From Enterobacter sp. 10-1 (GTDB lineage: Bacteria; Pseudomonadota; Gammaproteobacteria; Enterobacterales; Enterobacteriaceae), in contig NISF01000003.1 of NCBI GenBank assembly GCA_002270295.1, positions 682,001 through 746,000 on the forward strand: DNA of 64,000 nucleotides, read 5' to 3'. Shown one piece after another: positions 1 to 8,890 of this stretch; the stretch's first letter is position 1; the number at the start of each line of letters is the position of its first letter. The position numbers and the translations under genes were made by a program. A model generated the notes under the pieces. It worked only from the letters and a program-made list of their open reading frames with translations, was not told the origin of the DNA and did not search any database.

Positions 1-324
1 CTGCTGCACGTAAATCCTCTATTTTCCCCGGCGCTGACGCGTGGATTTATTTCCGATGCGCGAAAAATGGAAGACTATCTTGTTAAAAATTCTCAGGAAA
101 AACTGACTGAGTTAGCCAAAAAGGCGAGCCTGCCGGAAGGTGATATTCATATTCACGTCCGCAGCGGCAATATTCGTGATGAAGTGACGAAGCTGGCCGA
201 CGAGCTGCAGGCGGATGTGGTGATTATTGGCTCACGCAACCCCAATATTCAGACGCATTTGCTGGGTTCCGAGGCGGCCAGTATCGTTCGTTATGCTCAC
301 GTTCCGGTATTTGTTGTGCGCTAA
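1..324 (+). CDS. Universal stress protein, UspG-like (5' end missing)
   Basis: C-terminal part of a UspA-superfamily protein, a cytoplasmic nucleotide-binding stress protein. The reading frame is open from base 1, so the gene begins upstream of the window and the ATG at 67 is internal. The visible C-terminal half contains GNIRDEV, ADVVIIGSRNP and HLLGSEAASIVRYA and ends in VPVFVVR. This closely resembles what I remember of E. coli UspG and less so UspF. The downstream P-type ATPase begins 50 bases after the stop on the same strand, so the two may be cotranscribed as a stress or ion-homeostasis pair. That link is inference. Confidence 0.85.
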   Translation: MLHVNPLFSPALTRGFISDARKMEDYLVKNSQEKLTELAKKASLPEGDIHIHVRSGNIRDEVTKLADELQADVVIIGSRNPNIQTHLLGSEAASIVRYAHVPVFVVR

Positions 325-374
325 GGGCGGCCTGATGCTGTTCTGATTTCCGTTACAGGAGTGAGGAGATAACT

Positions 375-3062
375 ATGAGTACAGACAAACCGGGCGGCCC
401 GTTCTACAAGCTCTCCGTCGATGAAACCCTGTCCAGCACCAACAGCTCCCCCGAAGGTATTAGCAGCGCAGAAGCGGCATCGCGACTCCAGCAATACGGC
501 GAGAATGCGTTACCGCAAAAGGCGGGTAAACCCGTGTGGCTGCGCTTCCTGGCCCATTTCAACGATGTTCTGATTTACGTCCTGCTGGCAGCGGCGCTGC
601 TGACTGCGGTCATGGGCCACTGGGTCGATACCCTGGTGATCCTCGGCGTCGCGGTGATCAATGCTCTGATCGGGCATATTCAGGAAAGTAATGCGGAAAA
701 ATCGCTGCAGAGCATTCGCAATATGCTTTCCAGCGAAGCGGTGGTGATCCGCCAGGGGAACCATGAAACGATTCCGACCACCGCGCTGGTGCCCGGCGAT
801 ATCGTGGTGATCCGCGCGGGCGACCGCATTCCTGCCGATCTGCGGGTTATTGAAGCCCACAACCTGCGCGTGGAAGAGGCGATACTCACCGGCGAGTCGA
901 CGGTGGTTGAGAAAAGCACCGAGGCGCTGAGCGGCGAACTTCCCCTCGGCGATCGCACAAACCTGCTGTTTTCGGGGACCACGGTCAGCTCCGGCGGCGG
1001 TAAAGGCCTGGTGGTGGCGACCGGCGGTGATACCGAGCTGGGCCATATCAACCAGATGATGGCGGATATTGAAAAGCACCGCACGCCGCTGCTGGTGCAG
1101 ATGGATAAGCTCGGTAAAGCCATCTTTATTATTATCCTGGCGATGATGGCCGCGCTGTTTGTCTTCAGCCTGCTGTTCCGCGATATGCCGGTTTCGGAGC
1201 TGATGCTCTCGCTGATTAGCCTTGCGGTGGCGTCGGTGCCGGAAGGGCTGCCGGCGATCATCTCGATCATTCTCTCTTTGGGCGTGCAGACTATGGCGCG
1301 GCAGAAGGCGATTATCCGCAAGCTGCCGACCGTTGAGACCCTCGGGGCGATGACGGTGATTTGCTCGGATAAAACCGGGACGCTGACCATGAACGAGATG
1401 ACGGTCAAAGCCGTCATTACCGCAGATGCCGTCTATCGGGTCGAAGGGGATAGCTATGAGCCGATCGGTAATATTCATCCGATAGATGATTCCGGGCCGC
1501 TGGTGGTGGCGCCGGGTACGCTGCTTGAGCGCTATCTGCGGACCATTGATTTATGTAACGACAGCCAGCTCATCAAGGATGAAAGCGGATTATGGAAAAT
1601 TACCGGCGGCCCGACGGAAGGGGCGCTGAAGGTGCTGGCGGCGAAGGTGGCGCTGCCGGCGGTGGCAACCGAGCTGCGCAGCAAAATTCCTTTCGATTCG
1701 CAGTATAAATATATGTCGACGCTCTACCGGATCGGTGATGAGGAGGCGATCTTAATTACCGGCGCCCCTGACGTGCTGTTCCGACTCTGCCAGCAGCAGC
1801 AGACCGACGGCGGCCTGCAGCCGCTCGATCAGCCGTACTGGGAGGCAAAAATTGAAGAGTACGCGCGGGAAGGGCTGCGCATGGTGGCGGCGGCGTGGAA
1901 ACCTGCGGCCAGCGGGCAGACCGAGCTGACCCACCAGGATTTGCAGCAGGGGGTTATCCTCCTCGGCATCGCCGGGATGATGGACCCGCCTCGTCCGGAA
2001 GCCATTACGGCGATCGGCGACTGCCTGCAGGCGGGGATTCGCGTGAAGATGATCACCGGCGATCACCCGCAAACGGCGATGAGCATCGGGCAAATGCTGG
2101 GCATCGGCAACGCCGGCACCGCCATTACCGGGCGCGAGCTGGAGGTGATGGACGACCAGCAGCTCAGCGAAGCCGCGCAGAAGTTTGATATTTTCGCCCG
2201 TACCAGCCCGGAGGATAAATTCCGCCTGGTGCAGGCGCTGCAGAGTAAAAAAGAGGTGGTCGGGATGACCGGCGACGGGGTGAACGATGCCCCGGCGCTG
2301 AAGCAGGCTGACGTTGGGATCGCGATGGGCATCAAGGGAACCGAAGTGACCAAAGAGGCGGCCGATATGGTGCTTACCGATGACAACTTCGCCACCATCG
2401 CCAGCGCGGTCAGGGAAGGGCGGCGGGTGTACGATAACCTGAAGAAAACCATCCTCTTTATTATGCCGACTAACCTGGCGCAGGGGCTGTTAATTATTAT
2501 TGCTCTGCTGGCGGGGAATTTAATTCCGCTGACCCCGGTGCTGATCCTGTGGATGAACATGGCGACCTCGGCCACGCTGTCGTTTGGCCTGGCGTTTGAG
2601 GCCGGCGAGAAGAACATTATGAAGCGCCCGCCGCGCGATCCTAAGCTGCACGTTATGGACGGATTCGCTATCTGGCGGGTGATTTTTGTTGGCTCGATGA
2701 TTGCCGTGAGCGCCTTCGTGCTGGAAGCCTGGCTCCAGCCGCGCGGCTACTCTCCGGAGTTTATTCGTACCGTCCTGCTGCAAACGCTGGTGACCGCCCA
2801 GTGGTTTTATATGCTCAACTGTCGCGTAGCCGACGGCTTTTCTCTGAGCAAAGGATTACTGGCCAACAGAGGCATCTGGGTCGTCAGCGGCGTCCTGCTG
2901 GTGCTGCAGCTGCTGATAATCTACGCGCCGTTTATGCAGATGCTGTTTGGCACCGCGGCGCTGCCGTTCCGCTACTGGGTGATCACCTTCATCATCGGAT
3001 TTGTGATGTTCCTGATTGTGGAAATCGAAAAACCGTTAACCCGCAGATGGCGTACGGCCTGA
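375..3062 (+). CDS. P-type cation-transporting ATPase (Ca2+-ATPase/PMR1-like branch)
   Basis: An 895-aa inner-membrane ATP-driven cation pump. An N-terminal cation-ATPase domain is followed by the actuator motif LTGES, the phosphorylation motif DKTGT (Asp332), the hinge TGDGVNDAPALKQAD and a C-terminal block of membrane helices. M4 has PEGLP, as in SERCA/PMR1-type pumps. The proposed M5 (PTNLAQG, Asn700/Gln703) and M6 (WMNMATSAT, Asn728/Ser732) keep the SERCA Asn ligands. They carry Gln and Ser where I align SERCA Glu771 and Asp800. The transported ion may therefore not be Ca2+; Mn2+, Na+ or H+ are possible. The ATG at 375 follows a GGAGTGAGGAG ribosome-binding region. A hairpin terminator follows the gene. 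Confidence 0.93.
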   Translation: MSTDKPGGPFYKLSVDETLSSTNSSPEGISSAEAASRLQQYGENALPQKAGKPVWLRFLAHFNDVLIYVLLAAALLTAVMGHWVDTLVILGVAVINALIGHIQESNAEKSLQSIRNMLSSEAVVIRQGNHETIPTTALVPGDIVVIRAGDRIPADLRVIEAHNLRVEEAILTGESTVVEKSTEALSGELPLGDRTNLLFSGTTVSSGGGKGLVVATGGDTELGHINQMMADIEKHRTPLLVQMDKLGKAIFIIILAMMAALFVFSLLFRDMPVSELMLSLISLAVASVPEGLPAIISIILSLGVQTMARQKAIIRKLPTVETLGAMTVICSDKTGTLTMNEMTVKAVITADAVYRVEGDSYEPIGNIHPIDDSGPLVVAPGTLLERYLRTIDLCNDSQLIKDESGLWKITGGPTEGALKVLAAKVALPAVATELRSKIPFDSQYKYMSTLYRIGDEEAILITGAPDVLFRLCQQQQTDGGLQPLDQPYWEAKIEEYAREGLRMVAAAWKPAASGQTELTHQDLQQGVILLGIAGMMDPPRPEAITAIGDCLQAGIRVKMITGDHPQTAMSIGQMLGIGNAGTAITGRELEVMDDQQLSEAAQKFDIFARTSPEDKFRLVQALQSKKEVVGMTGDGVNDAPALKQADVGIAMGIKGTEVTKEAADMVLTDDNFATIASAVREGRRVYDNLKKTILFIMPTNLAQGLLIIIALLAGNLIPLTPVLILWMNMATSATLSFGLAFEAGEKNIMKRPPRDPKLHVMDGFAIWRVIFVGSMIAVSAFVLEAWLQPRGYSPEFIRTVLLQTLVTAQWFYMLNCRVADGFSLSKGLLANRGIWVVSGVLLVLQLLIIYAPFMQMLFGTAALPFRYWVITFIIGFVMFLIVEIEKPLTRRWRTA

Positions 3063-3154
3063 CGGGCGGCGAGCGGGATCAGGCAAGCGAACCGTGGAGC
3101 TTACGGGGGCAGGCCATCCGGGGCCTCCCCTTCCAACGTAGCGTATCGATAAAA

Positions 3155-3200
3155 TACCCGAACCGTCGGAGTGACCCGGCGGCTCGGGTAATTAATTTTT
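3155..3200 (+). terminator. Hairpin terminator after the P-type ATPase
   Basis: An imperfect inverted repeat of about 15 bp (TACCCGAACCGTCGG against CCGGCGGCTCGGGTA) is followed by a T-rich tail, ATTAATTTTT. It sits about 95 bases after the ATPase stop, where a Rho-independent terminator is expected. Confidence 0.6.
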
Positions 3201-3281
3201 AATCTCCCGCGGGCACGCCGTCGAGCCGTGGAAGAGGCGTTAAGCAGAATGAGAGGCGGTTTGAATGTGGGCGCTCGTGGG

Positions 3282-3542
3282 TTATTTACCGCCAGGCCAG
3301 AAGATGAGTGCGACCGGAGGCGCAAAGATCAGCAGGAAAATCGGCAGTTCTTCAGCAAAGCTATAGCCCGCCCGGATGATACCGAGCGCCATATTGGCTG
3401 ACGCCAGGCTGAACCACAGTAGGGCAAACAGCAGCGGAAGCAGGCCAGAGGCCGGTGGATGAGCCGGCATGAACAGCCGCGTCAGCAGGCGGAACAGGCC
3501 CGCCAGCAGCAGGCCGCTGAGCAGAAATAACAGGGTGCGCAT
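3282..3542 (-). CDS. Small hydrophobic membrane protein of unknown function
   Basis: An 86-aa protein read from the minus strand, starting MRTLLFLLSGLLLAG. The start at 3542 was chosen over upstream in-frame codons because a GAGGA sequence lies about 10 bases before it, and because the upstream extension is Arg/Ser-rich and not protein-like. Three hydrophobic stretches (about residues 2-18, 31-52 and 62-83) suggest a small inner-membrane protein. I do not recognise the family. It lies between the ATPase terminator and the SDR gene, with no obvious operon partner. Confidence 0.6.
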   Translation of the reverse strand: MRTLLFLLSGLLLAGLFRLLTRLFMPAHPPASGLLPLLFALLWFSLASANMALGIIRAGYSFAEELPIFLLIFAPPVALIFWPGGK

Positions 3543-3724
3543 AGGCAATTTTTCCTCAGCTGCCGACCGTAATTTCCGGCCGGCGGCGGATATTACGCCC
3601 GGCGATGGGGAGCTAACAAATCCCCTAATCCGATGCGCTGTAAAAACTCTTTGCGGATGCGATCGCATTGACAACGACGGCGCCATCGTCCGACGGATCG
3701 ACATGCAGCCGGAACGGGCGTTTC

Positions 3725-4462
3725 TTAAGCGAAGCCGCCGTTAACGCGGATCACCTGAGAGTTGATCCAGCTGCCGTCCGGGCCGGCCAGCGCGGCAACC
3801 GCGCCGGCGATCTCTTCCGGCGTGCCGATACGCTCCAGCGGCGCCAGTTTGGCGATGGCGCTGATTTGCTCCTCGCTTTTGCCATTGAAAAACAGATCGG
3901 TACCGGTCGGCCCCGGAGCCACCGCGTTAACGGTGATGTTGCGGCCGCGCAGTTCATTCGCCAGCACGTGCACCAGGCCCTCCACGCCCGCCTTGGAGGC
4001 GATGTACGGACCGTAGGCCGGGAAGGATTTGGCGATCACGCTGGTAGAGAGCGCAATAATGCGTCCCCCGTCACTCACCGCTTGCGCCGCGTTTGCCAGC
4101 ATGAGGAAGGCGCCGCGCAGGTTGGTGTGAATGACCTTGTCAAAATCAGCCAGGCCATCCGGGGTGATTTTTGCCATCGGCATGATCCCGGCGCTGTGCA
4201 CCACCACGTCCAGCTGACCGGTCACGGTCTTCGCTGCGCTGAACAGGCGGCTGACGTCATCTTCGCTGGCGACATCGGCTTGTATGGCAACGGCGCTTCC
4301 CCCGTTGGCAATAATGCTCTGCACGGCCTCGTCAGCGGCGCTCGCGTTCCCGGCGTAGTTAATGATGACGGTAAAACCCTCCTGCGCCAGGCGCTCGGCG
4401 ATGGCGCGACCGATACCGCGGGATGCGCCGGTAACAAGGGCTGTTTTATTGGTTTTGCTCAT
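3725..4462 (-). CDS. SDR-family oxidoreductase
   Basis: A 245-aa classical short-chain dehydrogenase/reductase. It has the Rossmann motif TGASRGIGRAIA near the N terminus, an NxAG-like segment (HSAGIMP), the active-site pair YGPYIASKAG (Tyr-x3-Lys; the preceding Ser lies in ALSTSVIA) and the C-terminal VIRVNGGFA. It should catalyse an NAD(P)-dependent carbonyl/alcohol interconversion; the substrate is unknown. The start at 4462 is preceded by CCGGAGAACACC. A longer reading from 4501 has no comparable ribosome-binding site. It is divergent from the LysR gene at 4604, which probably controls it. Confidence 0.92.
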   Translation of the reverse strand: MSKTNKTALVTGASRGIGRAIAERLAQEGFTVIINYAGNASAADEAVQSIIANGGSAVAIQADVASEDDVSRLFSAAKTVTGQLDVVVHSAGIMPMAKITPDGLADFDKVIHTNLRGAFLMLANAAQAVSDGGRIIALSTSVIAKSFPAYGPYIASKAGVEGLVHVLANELRGRNITVNAVAPGPTGTDLFFNGKSEEQISAIAKLAPLERIGTPEEIAGAVAALAGPDGSWINSQVIRVNGGFA

Positions 4463-4489
4463 GGTGTTCTCCGGAGGTTGATTGTTTAT

Positions 4490-4584
4490 CCGTGCTGGCA
4501 CGGGTTGATAGAGATATTAATGTTTTCTTATGAGAGATAAATGGGGGTATTTTGATATGATAATTCCATTAAAATTAATAATGG
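4490..4584. promoter_or_regulatory. SDR/LysR divergent regulatory region with two inverted repeats
   Basis: Two inverted repeats lie in the 141-bp divergent spacer. CCGTGC-TG-GCACGG at 4490-4503 is close to the SDR start. CCATTA-7-TAATGG at 4566-4584 lies just upstream of the LysR start, in very AT-rich DNA. The second is a reasonable LysR-type operator candidate. No binding evidence exists; this is pattern reading only. Confidence 0.4.
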
Positions 4585-4603
4585 GTCGCGTGAGAGGTTT
4601 CAA

Positions 4604-5512
4604 ATGGATAAGTTCGACACTTTGCTGCTCTTCACCCGCATCGTCGAGCTGGAAAGCTTCAGCCTGGCGGCGGACAGGCTGGGGATCCCCAGAGCCACCG
4701 CCAGCAATGCGATAAAAGCGCTGGAAAAAAAGCTGGAGTGCCGGCTGCTGGAGCGGACAACCCGCCACGTGCGAACGTCGCTGGACGGTAAGGCTTTCTA
4801 CGAACGCTGCGTGCATATTCTTTCTGAACTCGACGACGCCGAGTCTTCTCTACGCCACTCCGTTGCGCGGCCGCGCGGTATTTTGCGCATTGACCTGCAC
4901 GGCGCTCACGCAACGCGGATTGTTCTGCCGCGTATTGATGAGTTCCACGCCCGCTATCCGGATATCGAGCTGGTTATCAGCAGCGGCGATCGGCTGGTCG
5001 ATCTGGTGCGTGAGGGAATTGATTGCGCCGTTCGTGCGGGGAAACTGCATGATTCATCGCTGATTGCGCGCTATTTGGTCACCATGCCGCAGGTTATCTG
5101 CGCCAGCCCGGAGTATCTGCTCCGGCACGGCACGCCGCGCTCACCCAACGATTTGCTGTCCCACCAGTGCGTGAATTTTTTCTCTACCAGCCGGGGAACG
5201 AACTATCCGCTTGAGCTTATCGTTAATGGCAAAATACAGAGCTATCAGCTCAAAGGCTGGATGACGGTAAACGATGCGGAGAACTACGTCATTTGCGCGC
5301 TGCGCGGCGCGGGGCTGGTACAGCTTCCCCGCTATCACGTCGCGGATGCTCTGGAAGACGGGCGGCTGGTGGAGGTGCTTGGCGGATGGCAAAGTCCGGG
5401 AATGTCGCTTTCAGCGCTGTATCCGCAGCACCGGCAGCTCTCGCCGCGGGTCAGGGTATTTATCGACTGGCTGAGTTCCCTCTATAAAGCGCATTTTCCC
5501 GAGGCGGGATAA
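4604..5512 (+). CDS. LysR-family transcriptional regulator
   Basis: A 302-aa regulator. The N-terminal winged helix-turn-helix includes LESFSLAADRLGIPRATASNAIK (split here: LESFSLAADRLG and IPRATASNAIK). A linker and a LysR substrate-binding domain follow from about residue 90, with PDIELVISSGDR and ALRGAGLVQLPRYHV. It belongs to the AaeR/DhcR-like group often found divergent from SDR or quinone reductase genes. It probably regulates the SDR at 3725-4462 and itself. The ligand is unknown. Confidence 0.92.
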   Translation: MDKFDTLLLFTRIVELESFSLAADRLGIPRATASNAIKALEKKLECRLLERTTRHVRTSLDGKAFYERCVHILSELDDAESSLRHSVARPRGILRIDLHGAHATRIVLPRIDEFHARYPDIELVISSGDRLVDLVREGIDCAVRAGKLHDSSLIARYLVTMPQVICASPEYLLRHGTPRSPNDLLSHQCVNFFSTSRGTNYPLELIVNGKIQSYQLKGWMTVNDAENYVICALRGAGLVQLPRYHVADALEDGRLVEVLGGWQSPGMSLSALYPQHRQLSPRVRVFIDWLSSLYKAHFPEAG

Positions 5513-5737
5513 TTATCCCCGGCTGGGGCTAAACCACGCCCTGGCAGCAATCCAGAAAGCTCGTGTATTGCCGCGTTTTGCTTTCAGCTCTTGAATCTCG
5601 GCCTGTTTTTTGGCATTAGGGTACGGCTTCGGGAGGAGGGGGAGGTCCACGAGGGTGAACCTGAAAAAAGGGATAATCAACCGCCAGAATGCCCCCCCAA
5701 TCGGCGCGGGGTAAATAAAACTGATTTGATCGGCCTG
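5513..5737 (-). pseudogene. Possible gene remnant, start-less open frame
   Basis: On the minus strand a frame stays open for 75 codons between a stop at 5738-5740 and a stop at 5513-5515, directly abutting the LysR stop. The deduced peptide contains AFWRLIIPFFRFTLVDLP and later NAKKQAEIQELKAKR, which looks protein-like: a hydrophobic stretch, then a charged helix. There is no ATG and no convincing ribosome-binding site. It may be the 3' end of a decayed gene. I do not recognise the family. Confidence 0.25.
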
Positions 5738-6268
5738 TCAGCAACCTTATTAATGTTTAATTAAAAAATATTGCTAAATAAGATTGGTAAGAATGATTCA
5801 GCGTAGCTAAATTCACGGCTTGAACCAAAAGATCAACCACTGTTTTCGCCCTCGGCGGCAGAAGACACGCACCTTATAAATATGATTCGTGGTCAGTATT
5901 GAGTTTCAGAATATCCTCTGCGGGCATGGTCAAACGGGGGCGCGGACGGCTCCCGCCCGGGCTGAAACCGCCGGCAGCAGTTTTACAATAAATAGCTTAA
6001 TCACGGCATTATTAAATAATAAAGGAGTCAGTTCTACTGAATTAATTAGTCATGCATTGCGGGCGCTGGTATTAGCTGCGCAACTGCGTTTCGCCAGCTG
6101 TTTTGATTTTTTTTGACTTTAAATAGCCGTAATACGCATAAAGGTCGGGATTGATTTTGTTAACCGTCGGTTATAGTGTTTTTAAAAATTAGCATTCACA
6201 AAGTTGTTTCTCCGTTTATTTGCGGAGCTTTTCTGGAACATCTCGTTTCCGTTATTGCCAGGGGTATT
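5738..6268. other. 531-bp non-coding stretch upstream of the sulfur-type operon
   Basis: This stretch is AT-rich around 5755-5830 and 5985-6025. I see no convincing gene. A short GTG-initiated frame at 5889-6116 has no ribosome-binding site and an unconvincing composition. The right part carries the promoter candidates listed separately. The length is generous for a promoter and could hold activator sites (CysB/Cbl-type would fit the gene content), but none is recognisable by eye. Confidence 0.4.
6113..6177 (+). promoter_or_regulatory. Candidate sigma-70 promoters for the 6.3-15.3 kb operon
   Basis: Two overlapping possibilities are visible. TTGACT at 6113-6118 pairs with CATAAA at 6137-6142 (18-base spacer). 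TTGATT at 6151-6156 pairs with TATAGT at 6172-6177 (15-base spacer). Both point toward the SfnB-like gene. Neither is a strong consensus match. Confidence 0.35.
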
Positions 6269-7483
6269 ATGCGTAATCAATCCGCTTTGTCGTCGCCTGC
6301 GGCTGACGGCAGTTCGTCTTTTTTTGATGTTTTCGCTGCTGCTCACGCGCTGAGAGAGGAGCTGGATGCGCTGGCGGTGACATCCGATCTCCGCAGTGAC
6401 TATCAGCAGGCGCGGGAAAAACTGCGGCAGTCTGGCCTGCTGGCACTGCGGCTGCCCCGCGCCGCCGGAGGGTTCGGCGGCAGTCAGGCGCAGGCGATCG
6501 CCGTCAGCCGCATTCTGGCGCAGGTGGACGCCGGCATCGCCCAGCTGCTTCAGCCCCATTACGGTTTTACCGATGCCATTTCCCTGCTCTCCTCGGATGA
6601 GGCGCAGAGCGTGCTGTTTCAGGACCTCCTGAACGGGGAGCGTATCGCTAATGCCGCCAGCGAGCGGGGCGGTAAACATTCTGCCGACTTTTCCACCACG
6701 CTGCGTCGCGAAGGCGACGATCGCTACCGGATCAGCGGACGTAAATATTACGCCACCGGGTCCATTGGCGCGCGCTGGATCACGGTGATTGGCAAACATC
6801 AGAGCGGCGGACAGGCACTGGCCTTTATCCGCACCGATGCGCCGGGCGTCACGCTGATTGACGACTGGAACGGACTGGGACAGCGCGGTAGCTCCAGCGG
6901 ATCGTTGATTCTCGAGAACGTGGTGGTGTCAGCGGATTATGTAATCCCGGTATGGGACGCGGAGCATCGCGGCGTGGCCTGGCATGAAAGCGGACGCCTG
7001 ATCCACGCGGCTATTGACCTGGGCATCGCCGAGGGCGTTATCCAGTGGGGGTTACGGACGGTCGCAACGGATAAACGTATTCCGTTTGAATCGCCTTATC
7101 CCTCGCTGGCGGAAGATCCGGTGCTGCAATATCAGGTTGGCGTGCTGAGCGCGCGCGTTTTGTCGACGGCCGCGCTGCTGGAGAGCACGGCGCGGCTGCT
7201 GGATGAGGTGCAGCAGGGCGATGCCGCAAAATTACCGCAATTGCAGGCGCAGCTGGCAGCAACCAAGGCGCTTGCTGCTGAAGTCGGCCTGGCGGCCAGC
7301 AGCGACGTTTTCTCCTGGAGCGGCGCGCGCGCCGCCGACCGCTCGCTACGTCTTGACCGTTACTGGCGCAACGTGCGCACCCATACCCTGCACGACCCGG
7401 TTCGCCTGCGCTATCAGGAGCTGGGGCGCAGCCAGATATTCCGCTTTGTTGAATCCTCTGTCGATCGGGAGTCTCGTTCATGA
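6269..7483 (+). CDS. SfnB/DszC-type acyl-CoA-dehydrogenase-fold flavoprotein
   Basis: A 404-aa protein of the acyl-CoA dehydrogenase superfamily, closest in feel to the SfnB/DszC group used in sulfur acquisition. Seen: the N-terminal helical domain LRLPRAAGGFGGSQAQA, a middle beta domain (SGRKYYATGSIGA, GLGQRGSSSGSLILENV) and a C-terminal helical domain ending near RYWRNVRTHTLHDP. That His-rich ending is typical of flavin-dependent monooxygenase members rather than true dehydrogenases. The start at 6269 has AGGGG upstream; an upstream GTG at 6176 in the same frame lacks one. It overlaps the next gene by four bases (ATGA). The predicted role is oxidation or desulfurization of an organosulfur compound using reduced flavin. 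Confidence 0.82.
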   Translation: MRNQSALSSPAADGSSSFFDVFAAAHALREELDALAVTSDLRSDYQQAREKLRQSGLLALRLPRAAGGFGGSQAQAIAVSRILAQVDAGIAQLLQPHYGFTDAISLLSSDEAQSVLFQDLLNGERIANAASERGGKHSADFSTTLRREGDDRYRISGRKYYATGSIGARWITVIGKHQSGGQALAFIRTDAPGVTLIDDWNGLGQRGSSSGSLILENVVVSADYVIPVWDAEHRGVAWHESGRLIHAAIDLGIAEGVIQWGLRTVATDKRIPFESPYPSLAEDPVLQYQVGVLSARVLSTAALLESTARLLDEVQQGDAAKLPQLQAQLAATKALAAEVGLAASSDVFSWSGARAADRSLRLDRYWRNVRTHTLHDPVRLRYQELGRSQIFRFVESSVDRESRS

Positions 7484-8886
7484 GCGCATCGCGCCCGCTA
7501 ATTTTTAACGCTTTCGAAATGAACGGCGTGGGCTACTACGCCCAGGGAAGCTGGACTCACCCGGATTCGCAGCGTCATCGCTATAAAGACCTGGATTACT
7601 GGGTGGAACGCGCGCGCTTTCTCGATAGCGCCGGTTTTACCGCGCTGTTTTTTGCCGATGTGCTGGGCGTCTATGACGTTTACCGGCAGTCGCCGGTTCC
7701 CGCCATTGAAGGGGCGGTAGATTTTCCGCTGAATGATCCCTTTATGGTGATCCCGGCGATGCTGGCGGTAACCCAAAACCTCTCCTTCGCGGTGACGGCA
7801 TCCACGACCTATGAACACCCGTTTACCTTTGCGCGCCGCTTCGGCACCCTCGATCATTTGGCGAAAGGGCGAATCGGCTGGAACGTGGTGACGTCCTATC
7901 TGCCGAATGCGGCGCGCAATTATGGCCTGCCGGATCAACTGCCGCATGAAGTGCGTTACGCGCGGGCCGAAGAGTTCCTGACGGTGTTCTATAAACTGCT
8001 GGAAGGGAGCTGGGAAGAGGACGCGGTGCTGTACGACAAGGCCGCGAAACGCTATGCGGATGCCGACAAGGTGCATCGCATCAACCATCAGGGGGACTAT
8101 TTCTCCGTACAGGGGCCTTCGCTGACGGAACCGAGCGTACAGCGCACGCCGGTGATTTTCCAGGCCGGGGCCTCGGCACGCGGGCTTGCCTTCGCGGCTC
8201 GTCACGCTGAGGTGGTGTTCGTCAATGGCATGAACCCGGATGCTCTGCGCAGCAACGTGGATAAGCTGCGCGCCGCCGCCGTCGCGGCCGGCCGGGCGGC
8301 GGATTCCATTAAAGTGCTGACGGATCTTTCCGTGGTCATCGGCCGTACCGAGGCGGAAGCAGAGCAAAAAGCGGATCTCATTCGCGCCGCGCAATCGCCG
8401 GAAGCCCAGTATGCGGCATTTGGCGGCGCCAGCGGCTTCGATCTCTCCCGCTATGGCGATGACGACACGCTGTCTGCCGAACCGCATAACTTCTCCCGTT
8501 CTGAATCGGCACGCTTCACCAGCGAAAAAGCCCGTCCTGACAGCGTGGGCGCCATCAGGCAGCGACTGGTGAATTTGAGCCCCTACGCTCCCACCCTGGT
8601 GGGCACGCCGGAAAGCATTGCCGAGAGCATCGAAAAGATTGCTCGTCTCACCGGCGTGGACGGCTTCAACCTGCACGAGTTTGTCAGCCCGCACGATTTT
8701 ATCGAATTCGCCGAACAGGTGCTGCCGGCGCTGGCGAAGCGCGGGCTGTTCCTGCCGCCGGGAAAAGAGTCATCCTTGCGCAACCGGCTGTTTGGCAAGG
8801 GCGATCGGCTGAGCGCCCCCCACCCGGCAGCGGACTTTCGCGGACGTTTTACAGCGCAAAATAACAACAATGATTTGAAGGGGTAA
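7480..8886 (+). CDS. NtaA/SnaA/DszA-family FMN-dependent monooxygenase
   Basis: A 468-aa protein of the bacterial luciferase-like superfamily, nitrilotriacetate monooxygenase subgroup. Family-like segments are visible: GSWTHPDSQRHRYKDLDYWV, FFADVLGVYDVY, FAVTASTTYEHPFTFARRFGTLDHLAKGR (shown only to mark the region after residue 100), GWNVVTSYL and PVIFQAGASARG. These enzymes use FMNH2 and O2 to cleave C-N or C-S bonds of small organic acids, sulfones or sulfonates. The start overlaps the previous gene (ATGA), implying translational coupling. No flavin reductase is encoded in this operon, so FMNH2 would have to come from elsewhere. The substrate is unknown. Confidence 0.88.
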   Translation: MSASRPLIFNAFEMNGVGYYAQGSWTHPDSQRHRYKDLDYWVERARFLDSAGFTALFFADVLGVYDVYRQSPVPAIEGAVDFPLNDPFMVIPAMLAVTQNLSFAVTASTTYEHPFTFARRFGTLDHLAKGRIGWNVVTSYLPNAARNYGLPDQLPHEVRYARAEEFLTVFYKLLEGSWEEDAVLYDKAAKRYADADKVHRINHQGDYFSVQGPSLTEPSVQRTPVIFQAGASARGLAFAARHAEVVFVNGMNPDALRSNVDKLRAAAVAAGRAADSIKVLTDLSVVIGRTEAEAEQKADLIRAAQSPEAQYAAFGGASGFDLSRYGDDDTLSAEPHNFSRSESARFTSEKARPDSVGAIRQRLVNLSPYAPTLVGTPESIAESIEKIARLTGVDGFNLHEFVSPHDFIEFAEQVLPALAKRGLFLPPGKESSLRNRLFGKGDRLSAPHPAADFRGRFTAQNNNNDLKG

Positions 8887-8890
8887 TGAC

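Noticed and set aside
67-324. Universal stress protein starting at base 67
   Set aside because: The frame is open and family-like upstream to base 1, so the gene is truncated by the window edge rather than short.
5889-6116. 75-codon GTG-initiated frame upstream of the sulfur-type operon
   Set aside because: No ribosome-binding site, no recognisable family, AT-rich promoter-like DNA.
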